Positions 17,474-27,357 are shown, counted from the first letter of the stretch. The stretch is DNA of 64,000 nt from Geoglobus acetivorans (GCF_039641995.1 NZ_CP087714.1:1364001-1428000); one strand, 5' to 3'. Numbers and translations: made by a program. The notes: generated by a model not told the origin, from the letters alone.

Positions 17474-19186
17474 ATGCTTGGTGTTGAGGGAAAACTCATA
17501 ACAGAAATTGATCCGAAGGATATCAATCAGTTCTGGGAGAAGAGTTATGACAGTGGAGTCCCATCTGAAATTGAAATCCCTGAAATTCCACTCTATGAGC
17601 TTCTTGATGGAACTGCAGAAAAGTTTCCAGATAAAATTGCAATCGACTTTCTTGGAAAGAAGTTAAGGTATGGTGAACTTAAAGAACTCTCTGACAGGGT
17701 GGCAGGCTTTCTGAAAAGCCTTGGCGTCGGCAGGGGGTCGAGAGTAGTAATAGACATGCCAAATACTCCGCACTATGTGATTGCGTATTATGGAATTCTC
17801 AAAACCGGAGCAACTGTTGTCCAGGCCAATCCACTTTACACCGAAAGGGAACTGAGACACATTGCTGAAAACAGCGAGGCCAGAATTTTCTTCGCCGTCG
17901 AGAACGCATTTCCAAAGGTTTACGAGCTTAAGAAAGAGGGGATAATCGATAGAGTGATAGTCTGCAAAATTGAGGACTACCTGCCTTTCCCGCTGAACTT
18001 TCTTTACAGGCTGAAGAAAGAGAAGGTGAACGTTCCGAATGATGACGGAATAGCCTTCTGGACTGACGTGGTAAAATCGGATCCCATTTCATCTCCTGAA
18101 AAGGTGGACCCCAAGGAGGACATTGCTGTATTTCAGTACACTGGCGGGACGACAGGTCTGCCTAAGGCAGCAATGCTCACACACTACAATCTCGTTGCCA
18201 ATACCTATCAGATCATTCACTGGCTTCCGGAGTTCAGCGAAAAGGATGTTGTAAGCGGGATTCTGCCCTACTTCCATGTGTACGGAATGACTACGAGCAT
18301 GAACATGCCAATTGCCGTCGGAGCAAAAATTGTTATGCTTCCAGACCCGAGAGACATAAAGAGGATACTGAATGCCATAGAGAAACACGGGATCACGCTG
18401 TTTTTCGGGGTGCCAACACTGTTCAACGCAATAAACACACATCCAGACACGCCCAAGAAGAATCTGAGGAGTATAAGGGCGTGCATAAGTGGCTCTGCTC
18501 CACTGCCGCTTGAGGTCAAGAGAGAGTTTGAGAGGATAACCGGCGGAAAGCTTGTTGAGGGATATGGGCTGAGCGAAACATCTCCTGTCACGCACGTCAA
18601 CCCAATCTACGGCACAAACAAGGAGGGCAGCATAGGTATACCCATTCCGAATACATACGCCCTCGTCATAGACGAGGAAGGAAAAGTCCTTCCTGTGGGC
18701 GAGATTGGCGAGCTCGCCATCTACGGCCCACAGGTGATGAAGGGCTACTACAAGATGGAGGAAGAGACGAGAAAAACCCTGGTCAGCGGATGGCTTTTGA
18801 CAGGAGACATGGCGAAGATGGACGAGGACGGTTACTTCTACATAGTTGACAGAAAGAAGGACGTAATCATAGCCGGAGGATACAACATCTATCCAAGAGA
18901 GGTTGAAGAAGTCCTCTACGAACACCCTGCCGTACTGGAGGCTGCGGTTGTAGGAGTGCCAGACAAATACAGGGGAGAAACAGTAAAGGCGTTCATCGTC
19001 CTGAGACCCGAACACAGAGATAAGGTCACAGAAAAGGACATCGAGCAGTTCTGCAGGCAGAAGCTCGCAGCCTACAAGGTCCCCAGAATAATTGAGTTCG
19101 TCGACGAACTTCCGAAATCAGCAGTCGGCAAGGTCCTTAGAAGGGTGCTCAGGGACCAGGAAGTTAAGAAAATGGAACAGTCCTGA
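17474..19186 (+). CDS. fadD: Long-chain fatty acid-CoA ligase, AMP-forming
   Basis: 570-residue acyl-CoA synthetase activating fatty acids with ATP and CoA. A3 motif 'YTGGTTGLPKAAML', A5 'GYGLSETSPVTHVNP', A8 'VDRKKDVIIAGGYNIYP', and the C-terminal catalytic Lys in 'PKSAVGKVLRR'. Length and the N-terminal extension fit the long-chain FadD class. The ATG at 17474 lies about 27 nt after TTTTTAAATC, suggesting a leaderless transcript; another TATA (TTTTTATAAATT) lies further upstream. It is separate from the CoA ligases at 55-59 kb and less similar to them in its motifs. Confidence 0.9.
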   Translation: MLGVEGKLITEIDPKDINQFWEKSYDSGVPSEIEIPEIPLYELLDGTAEKFPDKIAIDFLGKKLRYGELKELSDRVAGFLKSLGVGRGSRVVIDMPNTPHYVIAYYGILKTGATVVQANPLYTERELRHIAENSEARIFFAVENAFPKVYELKKEGIIDRVIVCKIEDYLPFPLNFLYRLKKEKVNVPNDDGIAFWTDVVKSDPISSPEKVDPKEDIAVFQYTGGTTGLPKAAMLTHYNLVANTYQIIHWLPEFSEKDVVSGILPYFHVYGMTTSMNMPIAVGAKIVMLPDPRDIKRILNAIEKHGITLFFGVPTLFNAINTHPDTPKKNLRSIRACISGSAPLPLEVKREFERITGGKLVEGYGLSETSPVTHVNPIYGTNKEGSIGIPIPNTYALVIDEEGKVLPVGEIGELAIYGPQVMKGYYKMEEETRKTLVSGWLLTGDMAKMDEDGYFYIVDRKKDVIIAGGYNIYPREVEEVLYEHPAVLEAAVVGVPDKYRGETVKAFIVLRPEHRDKVTEKDIEQFCRQKLAAYKVPRIIEFVDELPKSAVGKVLRRVLRDQEVKKMEQS

Positions 19187-19274
19187 CATCAATTTTTTTC
19201 TGTTTTTATTCTGATCTCCAGAAATGAGGTCATAACCTTCCCAAAAAATATATTTTTGAAAGTCAACGTATGTT

Positions 19275-20681
19275 ATGAAAAATTACGATGCGATAGTAAT
19301 CGGTACCGGTTCAGGCATATCCATTGCAAACAAACTCCTCAGAGATATACCTGATGCAAGAGTTGCAGTTATTGATAGGGATAAACCCGGCGGAATATGC
19401 CTTACGAGGGGTTGCATACCATCCAAGCTTGTAATTTCTCCGGTGGAGGTTCTTCATGACATTGAACGGCTGTCCGGACTTATTGAGGTTAAGGACATTC
19501 GGGTAAACTTCAGAAGACTTATGGAGAGGATGAGGGAAAAGGTGGGCAGAGAAAGCAGCATGATCGAGAGATCGCTTGGAGAGAGGGAAAACATTGATTA
19601 TTTTAAGGAAGAGGCATCTTTTACTGGGCCATACAGGTTAAAGGTAGGTGGGGAGGAGATCACCTCAAAGAAGATCTTTATCGGCTCAGGATCAAGGCCC
19701 ATGGTGCCGGAAATAAAGGGGTTGAGAAATGCAGGTTATCTGACAAGCGACACGCTGCTTGAGCTTGAAGACATGCCAGAAAGCATGGTCATCGTTGGTG
19801 GGGGATATGTTGCGGTAGAATACGGAAACTTCTTTGCTCGGGCTGGTTGTGATGTGAAAATAGTTGAAATGATGCCCCGCATTCTTTCAAACGAGGAGCC
19901 TGAAATTTCTCGAATCGTGCAGAAAGAGCTCTCTAATCATGCAGAGCTGTTTACATCACATAGGGTTACAGGCGTTGAAAGAAATGGAAATGTCAAGCGC
20001 GTCGTTGCGGAAGGCCCTGATGGGAGAGTAGTGGTTGAAGGTGAGGAAATACTCCTGGCGGTGGGCAGAGAATCCAACTCCGACATTCTGAAACCTTGGC
20101 TGGGTGGAATAGAAACGGATGAGAGAGGGTGGATAAAGGTCAACGAATTTCTTGAAGCTTCTGTTCCGGGCATTTACGCAATAGGGGATGCGAACGGGAA
20201 ATACATGTTCAGACATGTGGCAAACAGAGAGGCAGCCATTGCCTATGCGAACGCCTTTCATGATGCCGGAGTGAAAATGGACTATTCTGCAGTACCTCAT
20301 GCTGTTTTCACTCAGCCAGAGGTTGGAAGTGTTGGTATGACTGAGAAAGAGGCTGTGGAGAGATTTGGCAGGGAGAACATCCTGATAGGATTCGAGGAGC
20401 TGAAAACTACTGGAAAGGGCCTTGCCATGAATTCAACAGGGTTTGCCAAGGTGATTGTTCACAGAGAGACAGGAAAAATTCTCGGAGGCCATATTGCAGG
20501 TAAATCTGCATCGGTACTTGTTCAGGAAATTGCCACACTCATGGCTCTCGATGCCACATATCATGCCGCACTACATGCGCTGCATATCCACCCATCGCTC
20601 AGCGAGGTTGTAAGCTGGGCATTCGGCAACCTCATGAGCGTTGAGGAATATCACCGGCTGATGGAAAAACTTGGCTACTGA
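19275..20681 (+). CDS. Dihydrolipoamide-dehydrogenase-like flavoprotein disulfide reductase
   Basis: 468-residue FAD/NAD(P)-dependent disulfide oxidoreductase. FAD site 'GTGSGISIANKLL' near the N-terminus, redox pair 'CLTRGC' (C-x4-C), NAD(P) site 'GGGYVAVEYGNFFA', second FAD site 'GIYAIGDANG', and C-terminal interface 'HIHPSLSEVV' with the catalytic His. No lipoyl-dependent 2-oxoacid dehydrogenase genes are adjacent, so the electron acceptor is unknown; mercuric- or CoA-disulfide-type activity is possible. AAATATATTTTT about 26 nt upstream predicts a leaderless mRNA. Ends 7 bp inside the convergent radical SAM gene. Confidence 0.85.
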   Translation: MKNYDAIVIGTGSGISIANKLLRDIPDARVAVIDRDKPGGICLTRGCIPSKLVISPVEVLHDIERLSGLIEVKDIRVNFRRLMERMREKVGRESSMIERSLGERENIDYFKEEASFTGPYRLKVGGEEITSKKIFIGSGSRPMVPEIKGLRNAGYLTSDTLLELEDMPESMVIVGGGYVAVEYGNFFARAGCDVKIVEMMPRILSNEEPEISRIVQKELSNHAELFTSHRVTGVERNGNVKRVVAEGPDGRVVVEGEEILLAVGRESNSDILKPWLGGIETDERGWIKVNEFLEASVPGIYAIGDANGKYMFRHVANREAAIAYANAFHDAGVKMDYSAVPHAVFTQPEVGSVGMTEKEAVERFGRENILIGFEELKTTGKGLAMNSTGFAKVIVHRETGKILGGHIAGKSASVLVQEIATLMALDATYHAALHALHIHPSLSEVVSWAFGNLMSVEEYHRLMEKLGY

Positions 20682-21802
20682 CAGCACTGCTTTACGCCGT
20701 AAATGTTGCACATCACAGGATCGCAGCCAAGAATGTCTCCGCAGTACATCAAAGCCCGGTATCTGCAGCCTCCCCTGCATTCATCCACATACTGGCATGA
20801 GCATTCAAGTTCATCGAGTCTCCAGATGTAGGTTCTCTTCAGGTTCTCCCAGCATTTTATGAGACCGTCTCTGATATTTCCACATGGTTCTTCAAAAAAC
20901 CCGCATTTTACAATGTTGCCTTCAGGGTCCATTTCGCAGTAATGAGTGCCGCAGGCATATCCCTGAATGCTCGGATAGCTTCTTTTTCCAAAGCCGTAAT
21001 TCTGAAGCACCTCCTTTATACTGTCTGGGGGTGGCAGCATGTCTTTTTCCGTAACGGGAACATCGATGCTCCACCTGTAGACATTCAGGCTTTCAAGAAC
21101 TCTGCTCATTCTTTCAAACTCGTTTATGTTGTACTTTGTGACCATTGTGGCAACGCTAACATCTACGCTTCCAGAGAGGGATTTGATGACATCTATGGGT
21201 TTTTCCCATCCGGCATTTCTCAGCGTTCGGTGTCCTTCGAATCCGTCCAGGCTGATCTGGACTTCATCAACGAGTTCTGTGATTTTATCTATTCTGTCAT
21301 CATTCAGGAGGTATCCGTTCGTCATAAGGACTATTCTGAACGGGTATCTGCGGGCGTGTTCCAGTAGAGTAAAAATTTTCGGGTGAAGCAGTGGTTCTCC
21401 ACCTGAGATAAGCAGTTTAAGTCCGCCGATACTGTAAAACTCATCAATTGCTTTCTTGAACGTGGTTTCATCGATATGGGAAGTATTCTGAAGAATATAG
21501 CAGTGCTGGCATTTAAGGTTGCAAGAGTGTGTTACGGAAATGAGGAAATGCCGTAGCGATGGTTCGCTCTGCTCCACATACACGTTTTCTTTCTTTTCTG
21601 AATTGACTTCAAGAATCCCTTCTGAAATCAAAAAATCCAGGATTTCTCTATCAGCTTCTCTTTCGCTTCCGTCACAGCTCAATAAAAAATAGAAAGCTTC
21701 ATTATCGAGTTCATACAGGGTGTCGCTTTTTGCATTGTAAGCGTAGTAATCACTGCCGAACTTCCTCAGCAGGATCCTTTCTGCAAGCCTGAGATGCTGC
21801 AA
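20675..21802 (-). CDS. Radical SAM/SPASM peptide-modifying enzyme with PqqD-like N-terminus
   Basis: 375 residues. Residues about 5-70 resemble a PqqD-type peptide-recognition domain ('LYELDNEAFYFLLSCDG', 'LDFLISEGIL'). The radical SAM core has C94-x3-C98-x2-C101 (CNLKCQHC) and 'LISGGEPLLHP'. A Cys-rich SPASM tail (from about 275: CGTHYC, KCGF, CSCQYVDECRGGC, CDPVMC, CC) would bind two auxiliary [4Fe-4S] clusters. This architecture is that of PqqE/sactisynthase-like RiPP maturases. The TTG start at 21802 follows GGAGGAGATAGAG and overlaps a Cys-containing small ORF by 53 bp. A role in heme-d1 or AdoMet cofactor chemistry is an alternative. Confidence 0.85.
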   Translation of the reverse strand: MQHLRLAERILLRKFGSDYYAYNAKSDTLYELDNEAFYFLLSCDGSEREADREILDFLISEGILEVNSEKKENVYVEQSEPSLRHFLISVTHSCNLKCQHCYILQNTSHIDETTFKKAIDEFYSIGGLKLLISGGEPLLHPKIFTLLEHARRYPFRIVLMTNGYLLNDDRIDKITELVDEVQISLDGFEGHRTLRNAGWEKPIDVIKSLSGSVDVSVATMVTKYNINEFERMSRVLESLNVYRWSIDVPVTEKDMLPPPDSIKEVLQNYGFGKRSYPSIQGYACGTHYCEMDPEGNIVKCGFFEEPCGNIRDGLIKCWENLKRTYIWRLDELECSCQYVDECRGGCRYRALMYCGDILGCDPVMCNIYGVKQCCQ

Positions 21803-21980
21803 ACTCTATCTCCTCCAGCGTCAGTTTACCCGTTTCAACAAAATATTTCAGAACTCTGTAGCCAGCGCATTCAAGAGTGTCTCCGGGTTTATAGAAATCA
21901 CAGGCCCTGCAGATTGCGGTTCTGTAATCAATCTCAGCATGAGTCTCCACACTTGCAGATGCCCGTATCTCTCCTCTCAA
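21750..21980 (-). CDS. Small Cys-containing protein upstream of radical SAM enzyme (candidate substrate)
   Basis: 76 residues if the TTG at 21980 is used (GGTGAG five nt upstream). Four Cys: 'CRACDFYKPGDTLEC' (C-x2-C-x9-C) then a helical stretch ('KLTLEEIEFAASQAC'). Its end overlaps the radical SAM gene by 53 bp, showing tight co-expression. It could be the peptide substrate, a metal-binding partner, or a fused leader. A GTG at 21950 is another possible start. Family not recognised. Confidence 0.55.
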   Translation of the reverse strand: MRGEIRASASVETHAEIDYRTAICRACDFYKPGDTLECAGYRVLKYFVETGKLTLEEIEFAASQACRKDPAEEVRQ

Positions 21981-21996
21981 CTTTGCTCACCTTCAT
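21934..21996 (-). CDS. 20-codon Cys-rich ORF with strong ribosome site (candidate precursor peptide)
   Basis: ATG at 21996 follows GGTGAT with a 4-nt gap (22001-22006), the same spacing used by strong genes elsewhere in this window. The product ends 'TGICKCGDSC'. It overlaps the 76-residue ORF in a different frame. Either it is a tiny peptide cistron, or it is the true N-terminus of the Cys protein joined by a frameshift, or its ATG lies there by chance. The predicted transcript start from CTTATATAG (22027-22035) is very close to the GGTGAT, which weakens the case. Confidence 0.35.
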   Translation of the reverse strand: MKVSKVERRDTGICKCGDSC

Positions 21997-22103
21997 ATCG
22001 ATCACCCAATTAACTGCGTTAAGAAACTATATAAGTCTTTTTATTAAAAAAAGATGTCTATTTATCATCGAGTAATACTTTATTTTACATTCTTGTTACC
22101 ACA

Positions 22104-23747
22104 TCAGATGAGAATGCCCGTATTGAACAGTTTTGAAAGTTTCAGCTCGAAACCCGCCACGGGCATTGTTATCTCGAATTTTTCCAGAACTTCTGGATGC
22201 ACTTCACCGAAAACTCCAACTTTTTCCCCTCTGACGATAATATCTGCTCTTCGCCCCTTTATGAAAGCCCCGTCATCGCTCTCATGGGCTTCCCACTCTA
22301 TGTCCAGCTCATGCATCACCGCCTGCACGACACTTCTGATCTCTGCGAAATTGGCTTTCGAGTGGGTTACACAGGCTGCGAGGTTGAGTCTGTTTTTCGT
22401 ATTCACGACGACATCCCCCACCTCGAAAATCCTCTGGGGCATCGCTTCATGCTTGTTGTGTTTCAGTAGTTCTATTAACTTCGGGAGTATATGAGTTCTC
22501 AGGACTGTATGTTCTTCAGTCAGAGGATGCATAACAGGGGTGTAGTCGTCCCAGGGCTTTGCAGTTCTGTTCATGTGTTCGTACATTGTTCTCTCATTTG
22601 TGAGAGTGAACGTTATCACTTCTGTAAACCCGAGACCGATCATTATTTCCTTCACGATATCTTTAAGATTGTTCCATTCATGTTCTCTACCGACACCCGG
22701 TGTTTGAGGGTATCTTGCAGCAATTCTGTCGTAGCCGTATCCAATGGCTATGTCTTCAATCACGTCCCATGGGTGCATCACATCTGCCCTGTATGGGGGA
22801 ATGGTTACGGTTACCTTCTCATCACCGATTTCAAAGCCGTACCTCATTCTTCCGAGAGCAAGTCTCAGTTCATCATCGTTTAGCGTGAAGCCGAGGAGGG
22901 AAAAAATCTCTTTTTTGCTCACATTCATTTTTTCTGGTGTCATGTCTGGGGTTTTTTCCACCCTGTCGGGATAGATTATTTCCATGCACTCGATAACTCC
23001 TCCTCTGTCTGCAAACATGGCAGTGAGTATTCTCAGGGCTTTGTCAACGTTCTCGTCAAATCCTGTAACGTCAATGAATAGTCCTGAAGTGCCTTCTTTC
23101 ACTCTCGTCTTTTCAGCATTTATGACTGGAGGGAATGAAATTACCTCATCTTTTGCATCTATGATCATGGGGTATTTTTCCGAATTTTCAAGAATGAAAC
23201 CGTATTCTTGCCCTTTTGGATGAGCCTCAAGGATTTCCTTTACACTCATCTCTCTGTCGAAGTCAAGCGGGACGAAAGAAAAGTTCTCATCAACCGCCGT
23301 GTAGCGGAGTGGAAAGTTCACTCTGTTCAGGTCGTGTATTCCAATGGCCATCTTTCTTCTGTTTCTGCCGATCGTCCAGTGCAGGTCTTCCTGAATCTGG
23401 ATTATGGATCTCAGGAGTTCCTCATTAACGTGAATGTTTCTGACGATGCAGCCGGTTATTCTCGGCCTCACACTCAGGACGCTTTCATCGACATATATCT
23501 TCCAGTTTCCCTCGTTCACCCTGTAATCCTTATAACCGAATTCTATATCGAGGAATCCTCTCAATGCTCTTGCGACACCCTCAACGCTGTACAGGTCAGG
23601 GCGGTTGGGGAAAAATTCAACATCAAGATGATCGTCAGCTATACGTTCAATATCGCATCCGAGCATGGGTAATTTTTTGAGTATTGTGTTTCTATCGGCT
23701 CCAACCATTCTCTCAAGCTCGTCCCAATATAATGTTATAACTGGCAT
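22104..23747 (-). CDS. pheT: Phenylalanyl-tRNA synthetase beta subunit
   Basis: 547-residue archaeal PheT with B3/B4 editing region, B5 DNA-binding-like domain, and the catalytic-like core ('VIEDIAIGYGYDRI', 'GLGFTEVITFTLTNE', 'FEVGDVV'). Lacks the bacterial N-terminal OB and C-terminal anticodon-binding extensions, as expected for archaea/eukaryotes. The PheS alpha subunit is not adjacent. Promoter region between 23748 and 23847 is shared with the divergent MIP18-like gene. Confidence 0.96.
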   Translation of the reverse strand: MPVITLYWDELERMVGADRNTILKKLPMLGCDIERIADDHLDVEFFPNRPDLYSVEGVARALRGFLDIEFGYKDYRVNEGNWKIYVDESVLSVRPRITGCIVRNIHVNEELLRSIIQIQEDLHWTIGRNRRKMAIGIHDLNRVNFPLRYTAVDENFSFVPLDFDREMSVKEILEAHPKGQEYGFILENSEKYPMIIDAKDEVISFPPVINAEKTRVKEGTSGLFIDVTGFDENVDKALRILTAMFADRGGVIECMEIIYPDRVEKTPDMTPEKMNVSKKEIFSLLGFTLNDDELRLALGRMRYGFEIGDEKVTVTIPPYRADVMHPWDVIEDIAIGYGYDRIAARYPQTPGVGREHEWNNLKDIVKEIMIGLGFTEVITFTLTNERTMYEHMNRTAKPWDDYTPVMHPLTEEHTVLRTHILPKLIELLKHNKHEAMPQRIFEVGDVVVNTKNRLNLAACVTHSKANFAEIRSVVQAVMHELDIEWEAHESDDGAFIKGRRADIIVRGEKVGVFGEVHPEVLEKFEITMPVAGFELKLSKLFNTGILI

Positions 23748-23859
23748 TGCTTTGCCTGTTTCAATTCAGAATATAAAGTTTAACTAAAGTTTGCGGAACC
23801 GAAATAGTTAGTGGATAGAGATATATTGTTGCAGAGATTAATTCTTAATGGTGAGTAAA

Positions 23860-24132
23860 ATGGTAGAAAAATCTGAAGTCGTTGAAAAGCTGAAGACTGT
23901 TATAGACCCACATACAAGACAGAGCGTATGGGACATGGGTTTGATAGAACAAGTTGAAGTTGAAGAAGATGTGGTGGACATCATCTTCAGACCCTCTTCC
24001 CCGTTCTGCCCAATAGGACAGCAGCTTGCGTTTGCTATCAAGAGGAGCGTTGAGGATCTTGGAGTTAAGGTGAGAGTTAAGGTCGTGGGTTACGTGAAGG
24101 AGAATGAGCTGAACGAAGCGCTTTCCAGGTGA
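23860..24132 (+). CDS. MIP18/DUF59-family Fe-S assembly-related protein
   Basis: 90 residues of the MIP18/SufT/PaaD-like fold: 'VIDPHTRQSVWDMGLIEQVEV' (in part) and 'RPSSPFCPIGQQLAFAIKRSV' (in part) with a conserved Cys. Family members help mature Fe-S proteins. The ATG at 23860 is preferred: GGTGA lies 5-10 nt upstream, inside the codons of an upstream in-frame ATG (23848). First gene of a likely operon with a DUF2249 protein and a heme-copper-oxidase-like membrane protein. Confidence 0.78.
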   Translation: MVEKSEVVEKLKTVIDPHTRQSVWDMGLIEQVEVEEDVVDIIFRPSSPFCPIGQQLAFAIKRSVEDLGVKVRVKVVGYVKENELNEALSR

Positions 24133-24138
24133 CCTGAA

Positions 24139-24336
24139 ATGGAAATCGTAGACGTCAGGGGAAAACCCCATCCCGAAAGGCCACCCCTAATACTGCAGAA
24201 ATTGAAGGAATTTGGTGAGGTGGAGGTTTGGGTGGAGGTGGAACCAAAACCCCTGATGGCCATGCTGAAGGAGCAGGGCTACACAGTCGAGTCAAGCTTT
24301 GACGGGGAAAAGTGGGTCGTCAGAATCAGGAAGTAG
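24139..24336 (+). CDS. DUF2249 (TusA-like) small protein
   Basis: 65 residues with the DUF2249 signature 'VDVRGKPHPERPPLI', 'EVEPKPLMAML' and 'GEKWVVRIRK'. This TusA-like fold often occurs beside hemerythrin-like, NO-related or oxidase-like genes. It lacks the sulfur-carrier Cys of TusA, so it is not a sulfur carrier. Six bp after the MIP18-like gene; its stop lies 21 nt before the next ATG. Precise function unknown. Confidence 0.72.
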   Translation: MEIVDVRGKPHPERPPLILQKLKEFGEVEVWVEVEPKPLMAMLKEQGYTVESSFDGEKWVVRIRK

Positions 24337-24356
24337 CATTTGCCGGAGGACGTTTT

Positions 24357-25505
24357 ATGGGAAAGGTCTTTTGGGATAACCTGCCACTCAGGTTTATTTA
24401 CACTGGGCTAATATACCTGATAGTATCATCCCTTGCGGGTATCTTGGGATTGATGGAATTTCCGGTCAGACCCCTGCACTCCCACATGATGCTCGCGGGC
24501 TTTGTAAGCCTGACCATAATTGGTTCGATGTACCAGCTCGTTCCAACCGTTACTGGGACAGAACTTAAGCTTAGAAATCTGGCTGAAATCAGTTATTATC
24601 TTGTCAATGCCGGGATTCTGCTTCTCATTGCATCTTTTGTGTCATCGGTCCCATTCTCAGTTTCGGGAATGTTCTATCTGGCAGGAGCGATTTCTTTTGC
24701 GGTCGTTGTAGTGGTGACGCTCAGGTACATGAGGCTCAAGAGCCCGGCAGTACCGTTTTTTGTAATGTCTGTGGCTTTTTACCTTGCAGGCATTCTGTAT
24801 GCGACACTGGCTTTTTCAGGTATCACATCATTCAGTATCTGGGCCCACAGCTACATCCTGATGGCTGGATGGGTGGGAATCACGACGTTTGGCGGGCTTT
24901 ACGAACTCTTTCCAATGCTTTCACTGAGGAAGCTCAGAAGCACAGGGCTTGCATACGCAACACTTCCGATGCTCATCTTCTCAGTATTGGTGGTATCTTA
25001 CGGATATCACATCTCCGAAAAATCCTATGTTTGGCTCGGAAAAGCAGTGTTCTCTCTCGCCTTCACAATTCTCGTGATCAATCTCGTCCTAACGCTTTCA
25101 AGAAAATCCGAAACTCCTGCCCCACTTGACATCAGCGTTAAATTCTTCATTCCGGCGCTGTTATTCGGTCTTGTTGGTGCTTTTGCGGATCTTTTTGGCA
25201 TCGAGTGGTATTCGGTATCTCACCTGTATCTTGTCGGGTGGGTAACCCTCACGATCATTGGTGCGGAGTATCACATAATCCCCATGATTTCATGGATGGA
25301 CAAGTATTCCGCAAAGCTGGGTCTGGAGGAAGTTCCCATGATTGCAGATCTTTTCAACGAAAGTCTGGCAAAGATTCTGCTTCTTCTGTCGGTTGTCGGC
25401 GCTCTGCTGATTGTCTGGGATGCAGGAAGACTCTTTGGCGGAATAATTCTGTTTGCTGTGTTTTTGCTGTTCACCTTTGACATGATCATGGTTCAGAGGA
25501 GGTGA
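24357..25505 (+). CDS. Heme-copper oxidase subunit I-like membrane protein
   Basis: About 382 residues with some 11-12 transmembrane helices. His residues at positions expected for heme ligands: 'HSHMMLAGF' (H41, H43), 'WAHSYILMAGW', 'HLYLVGWVTLTIIGAEYH'. The pattern resembles cbb3-type CcoN/NorB-like or NnrS-like proteins but is shorter than a full oxidase and no subunit II or c-type cytochrome gene is beside it. A role in NO or O2 handling rather than energy conservation is likely. ATG at 24357 chosen (GGAGG 11 nt upstream); a longer frame from 24312 overlaps the DUF2249 gene. Confidence 0.68.
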   Translation: MGKVFWDNLPLRFIYTGLIYLIVSSLAGILGLMEFPVRPLHSHMMLAGFVSLTIIGSMYQLVPTVTGTELKLRNLAEISYYLVNAGILLLIASFVSSVPFSVSGMFYLAGAISFAVVVVVTLRYMRLKSPAVPFFVMSVAFYLAGILYATLAFSGITSFSIWAHSYILMAGWVGITTFGGLYELFPMLSLRKLRSTGLAYATLPMLIFSVLVVSYGYHISEKSYVWLGKAVFSLAFTILVINLVLTLSRKSETPAPLDISVKFFIPALLFGLVGAFADLFGIEWYSVSHLYLVGWVTLTIIGAEYHIIPMISWMDKYSAKLGLEEVPMIADLFNESLAKILLLLSVVGALLIVWDAGRLFGGIILFAVFLLFTFDMIMVQRR

Positions 25506-25561
25506 ATGTAAGTACAAAATCCGCCAAACCTTTAAAACCTCTCAGTTCTTCACTTTTATCA

Positions 25562-26311
25562 ATGGACGATCTTAGAGAGATTTTGAAAAAAGTTTCTGAA
25601 CTGATGGCTGGTAGAGAAGTTACAACTGTGGATGAGATCAAAAGGAATGCCTACAGGGCTATGTTATCCCATTTTCTGTCGAGGCATGTAAGTAGAGACC
25701 GGATGGAAAATCTGGTTTCCGAGGTGGTTGAAAGTCTGTGCGAGGTACCTGCGTCAATTAACAGTCTGCATTATTCTGAGAAGCTTGAAATTGAAAACGT
25801 TGCCTTCAGGCACATCCATACGTGCAAACCAACAGAAGAGGATCTGGAAAATGCGTACGAGGAGTACCTGAAGTCAAGAAAGCTCATTGATTCGATTGAG
25901 ATTATGATGGAAGTTACGGATGTGTTTTTCAATGGATATGCAATCGAGGATGGACTGATCAGAGTATATTCAAAGGGCAAATACAAATACGGGGCGTTTT
26001 ACTCACTTATTGATGACGTAGGAGAGGATCTGGAGATTCATGAACGGGTTGCTACCAGCTTTGACGGAGAGTATGTGGTCGTGGTTCCAACAGAAAACGA
26101 ACTTACCAGATTTCTGAGGTTCTTCTCAAGGTATTCTGAGAGGGTAAAAAAGGCAGGTTTCAAAATCTGGGTTGTTAATGTTGAGGAAAGGACGATTGAT
26201 CCATTCATTGGTTACCCGAGGGACTTCCTCCTTCTGAAGGGCTTTAAAAATCCCAGAGTTGCGACCCAGATAAATTCCCTCTGGAGAGTCCAGGTTGAGG
26301 AAATGGATTGA
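25562..26311 (+). CDS. Uncharacterised protein
   Basis: 249 residues, soluble, no family recognised. The N-terminal 60 residues are helical with 'RNAYRAMLSHFLSRHVSRDR'; the C-terminal half is alpha/beta ('EYVVVVPTENELTRFLRFF', 'GFKIWVVNVEERTIDPFIG') and looks nuclease- or PAS-like without clear catalytic residues. A TTTAAAA box lies about 30 nt before the ATG at 25562, suggesting its own leaderless mRNA; a GTG at 25502 overlapping the previous stop would add 20 residues. Followed 44 bp later by mer. Confidence 0.6.
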   Translation: MDDLREILKKVSELMAGREVTTVDEIKRNAYRAMLSHFLSRHVSRDRMENLVSEVVESLCEVPASINSLHYSEKLEIENVAFRHIHTCKPTEEDLENAYEEYLKSRKLIDSIEIMMEVTDVFFNGYAIEDGLIRVYSKGKYKYGAFYSLIDDVGEDLEIHERVATSFDGEYVVVVPTENELTRFLRFFSRYSERVKKAGFKIWVVNVEERTIDPFIGYPRDFLLLKGFKNPRVATQINSLWRVQVEEMD

Positions 26312-26343
26312 TAAAAATCGAAAAGATTATACCACTCTATTAA

Positions 26344-27357
<1,014 letters not shown>

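Noticed and set aside
18089-19015. 308-codon minus-strand open frame inside the fadD-like gene
   Set aside because: Antisense shadow of a well-conserved acyl-CoA ligase; no promoter or ribosome site and a Cys/His/Arg-rich composition unlike real proteins here.
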